Part shown: positions 8,421 to 16,311 of the stretch, piece by piece | Layout: each line of letters begins with the position of its first letter | How positions within the stretch are numbered: position 1 is the first letter of the stretch | IMG/VR virus record: IMGVR_UViG_3300006112_000643 | Coordinates: 1 to 41,321 of that record | Reading direction: 5' to 3' (one strand) | From: a virus | DNA length: 41,321 nt | Notes under the pieces: model-generated | The model's input: only the letters and a program-made list of their open reading frames with translations | Database searches by the model: none | What the model was told of the DNA's origin: nothing | Program-made: the position numbers and the translations under genes

Positions 8421-8706
8421 TATGTTCTTGATGCCATCGATTCATTACTAGTTGATAGTGTTCTTCACATAGTGTACGAAACTCGTCACGTTCAACTTCA
8501 ATGGGATTATGATATGTGTCTTCAATATACATTGTAGTATATCTATATGTAGCTACAAATGCCAACAGTTCAGGAGTTACTTTGAACAGGCCACCGTTAT
8601 ATGCAACGTGCAAATCGGTTTGGATCTTCTCGCGAAGAATCTTTTTGTTGATCTGATAATCAGTTGCCCGACGGATTTCGTCAGTAATTTTTTCGAGTTC
8701 GCTCAT
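8392..8706 (-). CDS. Small conserved-looking phage protein, first gene of the radical SAM/glycosyltransferase cassette (104 aa)
   Basis: No named family is recognised. The protein is charged and mostly helical by eye (SELEKITDEIRRATDY at the start, RWHQEHNELKRIRKV at the end), with a hydrophobic strand in the middle (LLAFVATYRY). It starts with ATG at 8706, about 18-20 bases after the expected transcription start of the strong sigma70-like promoter, and the next gene starts 29 bases before its end. Similar small proteins occur beside fibre genes in aquatic T4-like phages as far as I remember, without a known role. As the leader gene of the cassette it may be an adaptor or regulator, but nothing in the sequence proves it. 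Confidence 0.75.
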   Translation of the reverse strand: MSELEKITDEIRRATDYQINKKILREKIQTDLHVAYNGGLFKVTPELLAFVATYRYTTMYIEDTYHNPIEVERDEFRTLCEEHYQLVMNRWHQEHNELKRIRKV

Positions 8707-8730
8707 ATAGAATAAAAGGTGTAGATAGTT

Positions 8731-8759
8731 ATTATACTATACTACACCCCGGATGTCAA
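8731..8759 (-). promoter_or_regulatory. Perfect sigma70-type promoter for the cassette
   Basis: On the minus strand, TTGACA (8759-8754), a 17-base spacer (8753-8737) and TATAAT (8736-8731) match the bacterial housekeeping consensus at all twelve positions. The expected start near 8724 lies about 18 bases before the ATG at 8706. It stands between the last structural gene and the cassette, in the only gap there. Confidence 0.85.
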
Positions 8760-8770
8760 CTTAATATGGA

Positions 8771-9709
8771 TTAAGCGATTGTTACTGTACCCCAAGTGTT
8801 AGTTAGGTTAGTTGTTTCTGGATATACCACGTCAATACGATGGTTTGGGGTAATGTTAATTGAGTCGTTAAACTGAGCACCCAATGTTGGGTCAGTACGT
8901 GCTGCACTATAGATAGTCACGGTGAATGTAATAACGCTACCAACGTCAGCATGTGCGCCCTGTACACCATTTGATTTCACCGCCAAAATTACATAATCTC
9001 CGGTGTAGCCAGAAGTAGTTGATGTGATTTGCGTCAATGTTTGATTGGTTGTAGTTAATTGGTAGTACCCGATGTTGGTTGCGTTGGTGTTGACTGTTCC
9101 ACCTGTGCCACTACGTCCGCCGCCTGTAGCGGAACGGAACGCTGGATAGCTTACCAAATTGGTACTGATCAATGTTTGTAGATCAGTTGAGCGTGCTGTG
9201 CCGTCACCTACTGTGGTACTTGTGAAAATAAAGTTAAGTTGGCCGCCAGCATTAAAGAAGTAGCGTGCAGCATCGCCCGAACTAAATGTTGCTGTACGAG
9301 TAATTGTATATGTTTGGGCAGTAGCACCGTTTACTGCTGTAAAGTTTGGACTGAATACTGAACCAGTAGTTGTAGAACCTTGTGAAGCAAAATTTGAACG
9401 GTTTGTGTAAGCAGTATTGACGTTTGTGGATAGTGTACTTAGGTAGTTGATAGTTTGTCCACTAGTAATACTACCACTGATGCCGGATCCGCTACCACTT
9501 TGGTGTGTTAAAACACTATTTAATGTGTTAATTAAACTAGCCCATTGTGTGGCTGTTACTAAGCCGCTACCAGATACTGCTGATATCGCAGTTTGTCCGT
9601 AGCCAGCGTTACCTGTGCCAGTGGACCAAACGGTGTTTAACTGGTTTGAACCGTTGACAAAACCATTATAATCTGATGCAGCAATTAAGCCACCTTGTGA
9701 GTACGCCAT
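8771..9709 (-). CDS. Fibre/appendage-like virion protein (312 aa)
   Basis: The N-terminus (MAYSQGGLIAASDYNGFV) and a GNAGYGQTAI segment followed by VTATQWASLINTL form a module often seen at the start of tail-appendage proteins of T4-like aquatic phages. The rest is Ser/Thr/Gly/Asn-rich and beta-rich with few charged residues (TSTTSGYTGDYVILAVKSNG near the C-terminus), typical of trimeric fibres or decorations. There is no collar, S74 or glycine-rich domain. It is the last gene of the structural block. An AATAAATA motif lies 21 bases upstream of the ATG, with an AGGA-type ribosome site between. Role as a virion protein is inferred from composition and position. Confidence 0.62.
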   Translation of the reverse strand: MAYSQGGLIAASDYNGFVNGSNQLNTVWSTGTGNAGYGQTAISAVSGSGLVTATQWASLINTLNSVLTHQSGSGSGISGSITSGQTINYLSTLSTNVNTAYTNRSNFASQGSTTTGSVFSPNFTAVNGATAQTYTITRTATFSSGDAARYFFNAGGQLNFIFTSTTVGDGTARSTDLQTLISTNLVSYPAFRSATGGGRSGTGGTVNTNATNIGYYQLTTTNQTLTQITSTTSGYTGDYVILAVKSNGVQGAHADVGSVITFTVTIYSAARTDPTLGAQFNDSINITPNHRIDVVYPETTNLTNTWGTVTIA

Positions 9710-9730
9710 ATTTTTCTATTCCTGTGAATA

Positions 9731-9738
9731 TATTTATT
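9731..9738 (-). promoter_or_regulatory. Late-promoter-like motif AATAAATA
   Basis: On the minus strand this octamer differs from the T4 late consensus TATAAATA at one base. It lies 21 bases before the ATG at 9709, with CAGGAA in between. That gives room for a start point and a short leader. Confidence 0.45.
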
Positions 9739-9741
9739 TAC

Positions 9742-11607
9742 TTATTTTGTTGCTAAAATTGATTTTATGTCGTCAATTTGACCTTTTAATTCTTTAATAG
9801 CTTCGACCAATAGTGCAGATAGTCGATCATACTTAACAGTTAAGTATTGTGGATCAATCGGGGCCGGCGCAGTAAGTTCTGGTAAAATACGTTTAGCATC
9901 TTGAGCACTAATACCAACATCTCTACGTACTTCATAACCCAAACCTTGTGCTATCTCGTTTGGTTCGTATATGAATCCTGTCAATGATAACACCTTATCC
10001 AGGGCATTGTCAATCTTACTGACTCGTGTTTTTAATCGATCGTCCGAATAATTGGATGTAATATCGCCCGTAGCGTTTATTGATCCGTTTACTGTTAGGC
10101 CAGCAAAAGTTGGACTATTACCTGTGCCAACTGCTTGTCCAATGCTAACTGTAACAGCACCAGTTGATCCCGATAGGGAAACTCCTGTACCAGCTGATAA
10201 ACTAGTAACTGCGCCGGAACCGGCTAAACTAACAGTTACACTACCGCCTAGAGCGACTGTTCCGCCACCAGTTAAACCTGTACCTGCTGTAACTGTAATA
10301 GAGTTGTTAGTTAATGCACCGTTTGGAATACTGCTAAAATTTGTACCGGTTAGGGTTGGTGCTGCTCCGCTAGCAACACTTTGATTTAATGTGTAGCTAC
10401 CAGATAGGGTCAGTGTGTTAGAACCATTGTTGACGCCAGTACCACCATAAGTTGGTGAAATAACGTTGGCATGCCATGTTCCTGCTGTAACAGTACCGAT
10501 ATTAGCTAAAGTCAGTGCTGTTGTTAAATTTGGTTGTACCGCGGTAGTTAGTGTACCTGCCAGTGTAGTAAATGCACCAGTACTTGGTGTAATATTGCCA
10601 ATTGGTGTATTATTAATAGACGAGAACGATGCAGATCCACCAATTGTTGCAATAGGCGATCCGTTGTAGTAGCCTGATCCATTTATGTTAGTAGTACCTG
10701 ATAGTGTTGTGGTACCGTTAGTATTTAAATTAGTAATATTACCTAGTCCAGTTATGTTAGTCTGACTAGGTGTTAGTAGTGTTCCAGTAAATCCAGATAG
10801 TGCTGTAAATACCTGGGACGTCATTGTTGTTGCGCTGACTGTGGTTGCTGAAACGTTTCCGTTTAAAGTTCCATTGAATGTACCGTTGAGTGATCCAGCA
10901 TTAACTGTTGATGCTGTAACAACTGTACCGTTAATTGCCGCGCCAGTAATTCCAGATGCGCTGTCTCTCAATACCAGTGTGCTAGGTAAGGCGCTAGCAC
11001 TTTGAGTATTCAATCCCAGTGTTTGGGCAACAGATAAATTAAAATTAAGACCTGGTACAATATTAGTGAACCCAGGTAGTGTAGTAGAAAATGTATCTTT
11101 AGAAAATACTGCGTAAATGGTACCAGCAATGATAAACTGTATTACTACGTGTGTACCAGAACTGGTATCAGTCATTAGAACTGGGAATGTTCCTGTGTTG
11201 CCCGTAGCAGGTGTACTCGGAGGACCAACTACAAGGAATCCTGTACCAGTATATACTTTTAGCTGTTGATTAATAGTATCAAACCATAAGTCGCCACCGA
11301 GGGCACTTAGGTCAGTTGGTGCTGTACCCGACGATGTTGCACCGGTTGAAATTTTCCAACTTGTACCAGACCAAACACGCAGGACGTTGTTGGTAGAATC
11401 CCACCATAGTTGTCCTTTTAAGGGACTGGGTGGACTTGATGTATTAGAGAAATTCTCTAACATTTTAACAAAGTTTTCGTTTAAAAAAGCTCCGTAGCCG
11501 GAATAGTCTCTACCAATTAAGGTTAAACTGGAACTGGTAATATCAATTGTTCCATCAGAAACAGTTGATAATAATGATCCGTTAGTTAAGTTAATTGTAT
11601 AAGACAC
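9742..11607 (-). CDS. Tail fibre protein with shared N-terminal module and C-terminal S74 chaperone domain (621 aa)
   Basis: The first ~190 residues match the other two fibre proteins: LTLIGRDYSGYGAFLNENF, a KGQLWWDS turn, and a second GGDLWFDTINQQLKVY turn. The middle is a low-complexity Thr/Gly/Asn beta-rich shaft. The last 103 residues (519-621) are an intramolecular chaperone of peptidase family S74. They begin NYSDDRLKTRV, with the Ser-Lys pair (S521, K526) used for self-cleavage in this family, and end in a helix (LSALLVEAIKELKGQIDDI). Such domains trimerise the fibre and are then usually released. The start is GTG at 11607 with AAAGGA upstream. Position after the baseplate and beside the collar protein supports host attachment. 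Confidence 0.88.
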   Translation of the reverse strand: MSYTINLTNGSLLSTVSDGTIDITSSSLTLIGRDYSGYGAFLNENFVKMLENFSNTSSPPSPLKGQLWWDSTNNVLRVWSGTSWKISTGATSSGTAPTDLSALGGDLWFDTINQQLKVYTGTGFLVVGPPSTPATGNTGTFPVLMTDTSSGTHVVIQFIIAGTIYAVFSKDTFSTTLPGFTNIVPGLNFNLSVAQTLGLNTQSASALPSTLVLRDSASGITGAAINGTVVTASTVNAGSLNGTFNGTLNGNVSATTVSATTMTSQVFTALSGFTGTLLTPSQTNITGLGNITNLNTNGTTTLSGTTNINGSGYYNGSPIATIGGSASFSSINNTPIGNITPSTGAFTTLAGTLTTAVQPNLTTALTLANIGTVTAGTWHANVISPTYGGTGVNNGSNTLTLSGSYTLNQSVASGAAPTLTGTNFSSIPNGALTNNSITVTAGTGLTGGGTVALGGSVTVSLAGSGAVTSLSAGTGVSLSGSTGAVTVSIGQAVGTGNSPTFAGLTVNGSINATGDITSNYSDDRLKTRVSKIDNALDKVLSLTGFIYEPNEIAQGLGYEVRRDVGISAQDAKRILPELTAPAPIDPQYLTVKYDRLSALLVEAIKELKGQIDDIKSILATK

Positions 11608-11633
11608 GCTTTATCCTTTGAATACTGTTATAT

Positions 11634-13304
11634 TTAGTACATTTTTTGTATGTAACATAGGGCATAGAATGGTGGTAAAGTACTAACTGTAATAGGATTA
11701 CCAACACCTGTATTAGCAGTTGTACCAGAATATGATCCACTACCACTGAATGTATGTGCATGGCCCGAGTCTGTAATACCTGTTGTTACAGTTCCAGTAT
11801 AGCGTTGTGTTGTTTGATATCCGCTATCTCCAACTAAATCGTTACCTGAGTTTACTGATCCTTGACCGCCAGGAGTATATATTGGATGTCGATGTCCAGG
11901 ATCATTTATTGCTGCGGTGCCTGTATTTGTAGTACCGGTAGTTGTAACTGTACCGCTATAGGTATGTGAGTGTGCGGGTAAATTAAGATTAGTTATAGTA
12001 ATCCCAGCACTAGTAGCTCCGCCAGTATTGCCAACTGTGTATGATCCACCTGCACCAATGATGAATTGACCACGTAAATCTGGAGTTCCGTTAGATCCGT
12101 CACATAGTTGCCAACCGGAAGGAATTGATGATGTTATACCTCCCCACATAATAATCATACCACGTGGTAGTACACTTTGTACAAATGCTGTAGTTGCTAC
12201 TGCTGTGTTGCTGGTATTGTATGGTAGGGTAGCGGCACCTATTACACCTGAGTTTGTTGGTAAGTATGCGGCTACGTTGCTGTTGTTATAAACGTTGGCA
12301 GTCAAATTAGCAATTTGTGTCTGTTGACTGGCTGCGTTAGCTTGCCACGCCACAGAAACGTTAGCAACATTGGAATTAATAGCCGATACATTTGATGCCA
12401 ATGCTGTGGTCAATAATTGTACATTTGAATTAATGTTAGTTAAACTGGTTTGAGTTGTTGACGCTAGTGTTGAAACGTTAGAGTTTATTGCAGCAACGTT
12501 ATTAACTAAATTAGTGTTAACTGTGCTAATCTGAGCATCAGTATAAATTTTTATATTAGCGTTGGCAGCTATGATTGAAGTATTGACCAATGACAAGTTA
12601 GCCTGTGTTGCCACTGCCAGTGCTGACACGTTTGCATTAATACCTATGATTGTTGGGTCAGTTGGCAAATAAGCAGCGGTATTAGAATTTGTGTAAAATT
12701 GTCCAGGGCCATTAAACAAACTATTATTAATAGTCAGTCCAGAATAGACCGTTGGGAAACCAGTAATAGCCGGGGATGGAGTAAAAGCGCCATCACTGCT
12801 GAGTGTGGCTAGAGTAACGTTGCCGAACTGTAGTTTTAAAATATTGTGTGTTTGCCCAACTGCTACTGCATCGTTGACTGTAACAGGAATTGCACCGCTA
12901 ACTCCCTGTGCTTTGGTATAGATTGGGCCAATTAATAACCATGTAGTACCATCATAAAAATAGTATTGATTAGTTGTTGTGCTGAACCAAGTATTTCCAG
13001 AAACTGCATTAACTGGCTGGGAAGCAGAAACGATAAGTCCATTAACTGGCAAATATCCTTCTGTTGTGAATACGTTTAGAGTTTGATCACCCTTGTTAAA
13101 CCAAAGCTGACCTTGAAGATTTGTTCCTGACGGTGCAGAATTACTAGCAAAACTTTCTAATAATTGTAGCAAATTTTGATCTAGATATTGTCCGTAACCA
13201 GTGGCATTAGGTCCTGGTAAAATAAGACTAGTGGTAGAATTAAAACCACCATCTGGTATGGTAATTTGTACGGATCCGTCGCTTGTTGTTATTGTATATG
13301 ACAT
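11634..13304 (-). CDS. Tail fibre protein with C-terminal phage collar domain (556 aa)
   Basis: The N-terminal module (GYGQYLDQNLLQLLESF, then LQGQLWFNKGDQTLNVF and NTWFSTTTNQYYFYDGTTW) is shared with the two neighbouring fibres. Residues in the middle are long Asn/Ala/Ser repeats of the form 'NSNVSTLASTTQ', likely a trimeric coiled coil. A TAVATTAFVQ segment leads into the tail collar domain: RGMIIMWGGITSSIPSGWQL, CDGSNGTPDLRGQFIIGAGG, and a C-terminal LPPFYALCYIQKMY. Collar domains are found in T4 gp12-type short fibres. His-rich turns (AHSHTYSG, GHRHPIY, GHAHTF) could bind metal ions as in gp12. A GATAAATA motif lies upstream. Confidence 0.88.
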   Translation of the reverse strand: MSYTITTSDGSVQITIPDGGFNSTTSLILPGPNATGYGQYLDQNLLQLLESFASNSAPSGTNLQGQLWFNKGDQTLNVFTTEGYLPVNGLIVSASQPVNAVSGNTWFSTTTNQYYFYDGTTWLLIGPIYTKAQGVSGAIPVTVNDAVAVGQTHNILKLQFGNVTLATLSSDGAFTPSPAITGFPTVYSGLTINNSLFNGPGQFYTNSNTAAYLPTDPTIIGINANVSALAVATQANLSLVNTSIIAANANIKIYTDAQISTVNTNLVNNVAAINSNVSTLASTTQTSLTNINSNVQLLTTALASNVSAINSNVANVSVAWQANAASQQTQIANLTANVYNNSNVAAYLPTNSGVIGAATLPYNTSNTAVATTAFVQSVLPRGMIIMWGGITSSIPSGWQLCDGSNGTPDLRGQFIIGAGGSYTVGNTGGATSAGITITNLNLPAHSHTYSGTVTTTGTTNTGTAAINDPGHRHPIYTPGGQGSVNSGNDLVGDSGYQTTQRYTGTVTTGITDSGHAHTFSGSGSYSGTTANTGVGNPITVSTLPPFYALCYIQKMY

Positions 13305-13323
13305 TTTATCTATCGCTTTTACT

Positions 13324-13331
13324 TATTTATC
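13324..13331 (-). promoter_or_regulatory. Late-promoter-like motif GATAAATA
   Basis: GATAAATA on the minus strand, 19 bases before the ATG at 13304, in the short gap after the adhesin gene. One base differs from T4 TATAAATA. Confidence 0.5.
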
Positions 13332-13341
13332 GCTAATTCAG

Positions 13342-14736
13342 TTATGTATTGAGTCCAACCAATGAATATGTACCCGGAGTTTGGAAAATGTGTACGATAT
13401 TCGCAGAGAAATCTGCATTTGTTACAATGTTTATGCTGTCCCCGCCTTGAAATAATGGTTGTCCAGTTGGGCTTACATAACCAACATAAACTCCACCCGA
13501 TCCGCCCTGTCCGCCAGGTACGATGCCCGAGTGTTCGTCGCCACCGCCACCACCCCCAGTGCCATTTACTCCATTACCGCCATTACCTGAGCCGCCACCG
13601 CCAAATCCACCTTGACCGCCAGGACCTGTACCGCCAGAACTTTGATTTCCGTAGCCGCCACCGCCCCCACCGCCTACTGAGTAAGATTGACCAACAACTG
13701 TAAATATTGCACCATCACCACCATCACCGCCTTGGTTACCGTTAGAACCGTTGCCTGCGGTAAGATATCCTCCCCCGCCGCCGCCGCCAGCTTGTCCGTA
13801 ACCTTGCCAGACACCCACACCGCCCGGGTTTCCTTGACCAGGATATCCTTGCCCACCTGAGGCTGATTGAACGTATCCTGAGCCTCCTCCGCCAGATCCG
13901 CCATTTGCTCCCGGGCCATTTTGTGTAGGGCCGTATCCGCCATGGCCACCACCCAAAGCTAATAGTCCTGCTATGTGTGTTTGACCGTTTAAGGGACTGC
14001 GGGTGTTCCAAACAACATTGCCACTAGAATCAATTAGAGCTGCTGCTACGCTTGCAGGACCCTCATCATTTGTTGCTGTGATGGTTATAGTGTTTGTTCC
14101 TGGTGGAAGTGATACTGTAGTGGATGCTGTATTCCACCATTGATCTTCACTCAGGACAGATGATCCGCCGTTGAAGCTAATACTGTTAGTGTGATTATCT
14201 GCACTGGTTATTAGTGTGTATGTCCCACCATTTGCCAAATAAGTTGTATAATTTAATGTAATTGTTCCAGCAGGAGCACCTGATGGTGGATTAGAATTCC
14301 ATACTCCGTACTGATTTAAAAATCCAGTATATACCGGATAAGGTGCTTCATATATTGTTTGATCTACGGTGTCAACTACTAAGCTAGCAGATCCAAAACT
14401 AGAATTGCCACCATTGTTATCTTGTGCACCACCTGCGCCAACTACCACAGTATATGTAGTATTAATTGCTGAGATGACTGTGCTCGAGCTATAGACTACT
14501 CCGCCAGCTCCTCCTCCGCCGCCACCTTCGTATCCGGATGGGCCGCCTCCGCCACCGCCTCCACCCACTACTAGAATCTGTGCAGTAACAGGATCAGGTG
14601 GCCAAACACGTACCCAAACGCCATTTTGATTTTCCCACATGCCTTTGGCTTGTGTCCATGTACCGCCGTTATCAACCCACAGTCCTTTTACCGGACTCCA
14701 TGTGTTGTTATTATTCACATAGGGTTGACGTGACAT
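13342..14736 (-). CDS. Glycine-rich adhesin with an inserted beta-sandwich domain (464 aa)
   Basis: The N-terminus has three WSPVKGLW / WTQAKGMW / WVRVW-type Trp repeats, probably an anchoring module. A first Gly-rich block (ILVVGGGGGGGG) is interrupted at about residues 125-255 by a beta-rich, Gly-poor domain. That domain contains YTLITSADNHTNSISFNGG and LPPGTNTITITATNDEGPAS, a pattern like PA14/GLEYA-type or related sugar-binding sandwiches. A long region of Gly tracts then follows (GGSGGGGSG, QAGGGGGGGYL, GGGGGGDEHSG). Gly-rich tandem motifs resemble the polyglycine-helix distal adhesins of some T4-like phages that recognise outer-membrane proteins. It sits among the fibre genes and starts 2 bases after the previous stop (TAATAATG). 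Receptor recognition is inferred. Confidence 0.72.
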   Translation of the reverse strand: MSRQPYVNNNNTWSPVKGLWVDNGGTWTQAKGMWENQNGVWVRVWPPDPVTAQILVVGGGGGGGGPSGYEGGGGGGAGGVVYSSSTVISAINTTYTVVVGAGGAQDNNGGNSSFGSASLVVDTVDQTIYEAPYPVYTGFLNQYGVWNSNPPSGAPAGTITLNYTTYLANGGTYTLITSADNHTNSISFNGGSSVLSEDQWWNTASTTVSLPPGTNTITITATNDEGPASVAAALIDSSGNVVWNTRSPLNGQTHIAGLLALGGGHGGYGPTQNGPGANGGSGGGGSGYVQSASGGQGYPGQGNPGGVGVWQGYGQAGGGGGGGYLTAGNGSNGNQGGDGGDGAIFTVVGQSYSVGGGGGGGYGNQSSGGTGPGGQGGFGGGGSGNGGNGVNGTGGGGGGDEHSGIVPGGQGGSGGVYVGYVSPTGQPLFQGGDSINIVTNADFSANIVHIFQTPGTYSLVGLNT

Positions 14737-14738
14737 TA

Positions 14739-16307
14739 TTATACCTGGAACCAGAAACTATATGTTGGGGTACCGGATGGTGGATTACTTGATACAGTAT
14801 AAGTAACTTGGTTAGCTATCGCTGTTTCCACAAATGCTGTGGTCGCTATCCGTGTGCTGTTATCTCCCGCTGTTGGGGTGGGCGCTTTTGGTGTACCGGT
14901 AAATGTTGGACTTGCAATAGTAGCCAATGGTGCTACAGCAGTTGCTAGATTAGCCGCAGTACTAGTTGCCAAAAGAGCAATACTATTGGTCAAGTTAGTG
15001 TTTACCGTATTTAAATTAGAAGTTTGTCTAGCATTTAAGGTATTAACATAACTAACTACACCGGTATTGGCTGTTACAATAGCATTGGCCAATGCAAGTT
15101 CGTTCGCATTGTTGATCTGTATACTGTTTGCCAAAACTCCTGTGTTTGATACTAATGCAGAAATAGCCAAGTTAGCAGCTGTGATATTGGCATTGGTACT
15201 TGTTTGGAAAATAACAGCATTGGCATTGATATTGGCTACGTTAGCCGTCATGTAATTACCAGTATCAGTACGTAATTGATTAATTCCAGATGTCAATGAT
15301 GAATTAACAGAAGTAATTATTGTATTAACATTGGCAATATTGTTATCAACATAATTTTTTGTAGCTATTTGATATGGAGTTGTTGGATCATTTAATACGG
15401 TAATTAACCCCGATGATCCACTGACTTCTAATGCCTTAACATTACCAACTGTTGAATTTACATAGATATCAACGTTGCCCAAATATGCACGATTATGTAA
15501 AATTAAATTATTGTTGCTGGTAAAGTGAATGTTTGCATAAGCAAATGCAATATTTCCACTTAAATTTATATCATTATATGTTTTTGTTCCAGAACCTAAA
15601 TTATATACGCCGGTAGTATTTGGAACAATAGACTGCGAATTTAACTGTGCATTTACTGTAGCAGGACTATTGAATGTTGAAGTACCATTGGTTGTCAATG
15701 ATTGATTTATTACAACATTGTTAGCAACGTTTAATCCGGCGGTGATTGTAGTAAAGCCGTGGTATTGATTGGGTAACGTGAATGCGCCACTACTCGTGAT
15801 AGATACCAGCTGACCCTGTGCGTACTCACTCGATACTGCGTGTGTTGTGGGGAAGCTATCAGTTAGGGACTCAATTTGAATTCCGCTAAGTCCTTGACTT
15901 ACTGAATATGCTGGTCCAATTAGTTGCCAGTTTGTACCATTCCATTGTTTAGTCTGTTGATTAACCGTATCATACCATTGGTCGCCAACATTGTCAGCTA
16001 CCGGAGCAGAGCTAGCGTTAATGCGCTGACTCACTGGATACCAATTTGATCCATCATAAACTTTGATTATTTGATTAACACTATCGTACCATAGAGTTCC
16101 AACCAGCGGAGTATATGCTAGCGAACTGATTGTTGGCGGATTTGCGTCAGCAAAGTTTTCTAATAACCTAACAAAGTTATCGTTTTGTGTTTGACCGTAG
16201 TTAGTGTAATTACGACCAATTAAGGTTATACCAGTATTGGTATTAGTGGTACCATCTTGTACTTGTGTTAAAACGTTTCCGTTTGTTAAGTTAATAATGT
16301 AACTCAT
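14739..16307 (-). CDS. Tail fibre protein with coiled-coil shaft and phage-tail repeat (522 aa)
   Basis: The N-terminal module (ITLIGRNYTNYGQTQNDNF, VGTLWYDSVNQIIKVYDGSN, GDQWYDTVNQQTKQWNGTNW) matches the other two fibres and contains the internal WYD-turn duplication. A Ser/Asn/Val beta region follows, then a long Asn/Ala-rich coiled-coil-like stretch (ANVANINANAVIF onward). Near the C-terminus is a phage tail-fibre repeat (ASPTFTGTPKAPTPTAGDNS, then TRIATTAFVETAI). There is no collar or S74 domain, so the tip may be another protein such as the adhesin encoded next. The ATG is preceded by AGGTATAATATC, formed by the previous gene's end. Confidence 0.82.
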   Translation of the reverse strand: MSYIINLTNGNVLTQVQDGTTNTNTGITLIGRNYTNYGQTQNDNFVRLLENFADANPPTISSLAYTPLVGTLWYDSVNQIIKVYDGSNWYPVSQRINASSAPVADNVGDQWYDTVNQQTKQWNGTNWQLIGPAYSVSQGLSGIQIESLTDSFPTTHAVSSEYAQGQLVSITSSGAFTLPNQYHGFTTITAGLNVANNVVINQSLTTNGTSTFNSPATVNAQLNSQSIVPNTTGVYNLGSGTKTYNDINLSGNIAFAYANIHFTSNNNLILHNRAYLGNVDIYVNSTVGNVKALEVSGSSGLITVLNDPTTPYQIATKNYVDNNIANVNTIITSVNSSLTSGINQLRTDTGNYMTANVANINANAVIFQTSTNANITAANLAISALVSNTGVLANSIQINNANELALANAIVTANTGVVSYVNTLNARQTSNLNTVNTNLTNSIALLATSTAANLATAVAPLATIASPTFTGTPKAPTPTAGDNSTRIATTAFVETAIANQVTYTVSSNPPSGTPTYSFWFQV

Positions 16308-16311
16308 GATA

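Noticed and set aside
13362-13703. Plus-strand open frame of 113 codons opposite the glycine-rich adhesin
   Set aside because: It is the His/Arg/Pro-rich antisense reading of Gly codons, with no ribosome site and no plausible protein character.
8771-16307. Diversity-generating retroelement acting on fibre or collar genes
   Set aside because: No reverse transcriptase gene and no template/variable repeat pair were seen in the window.
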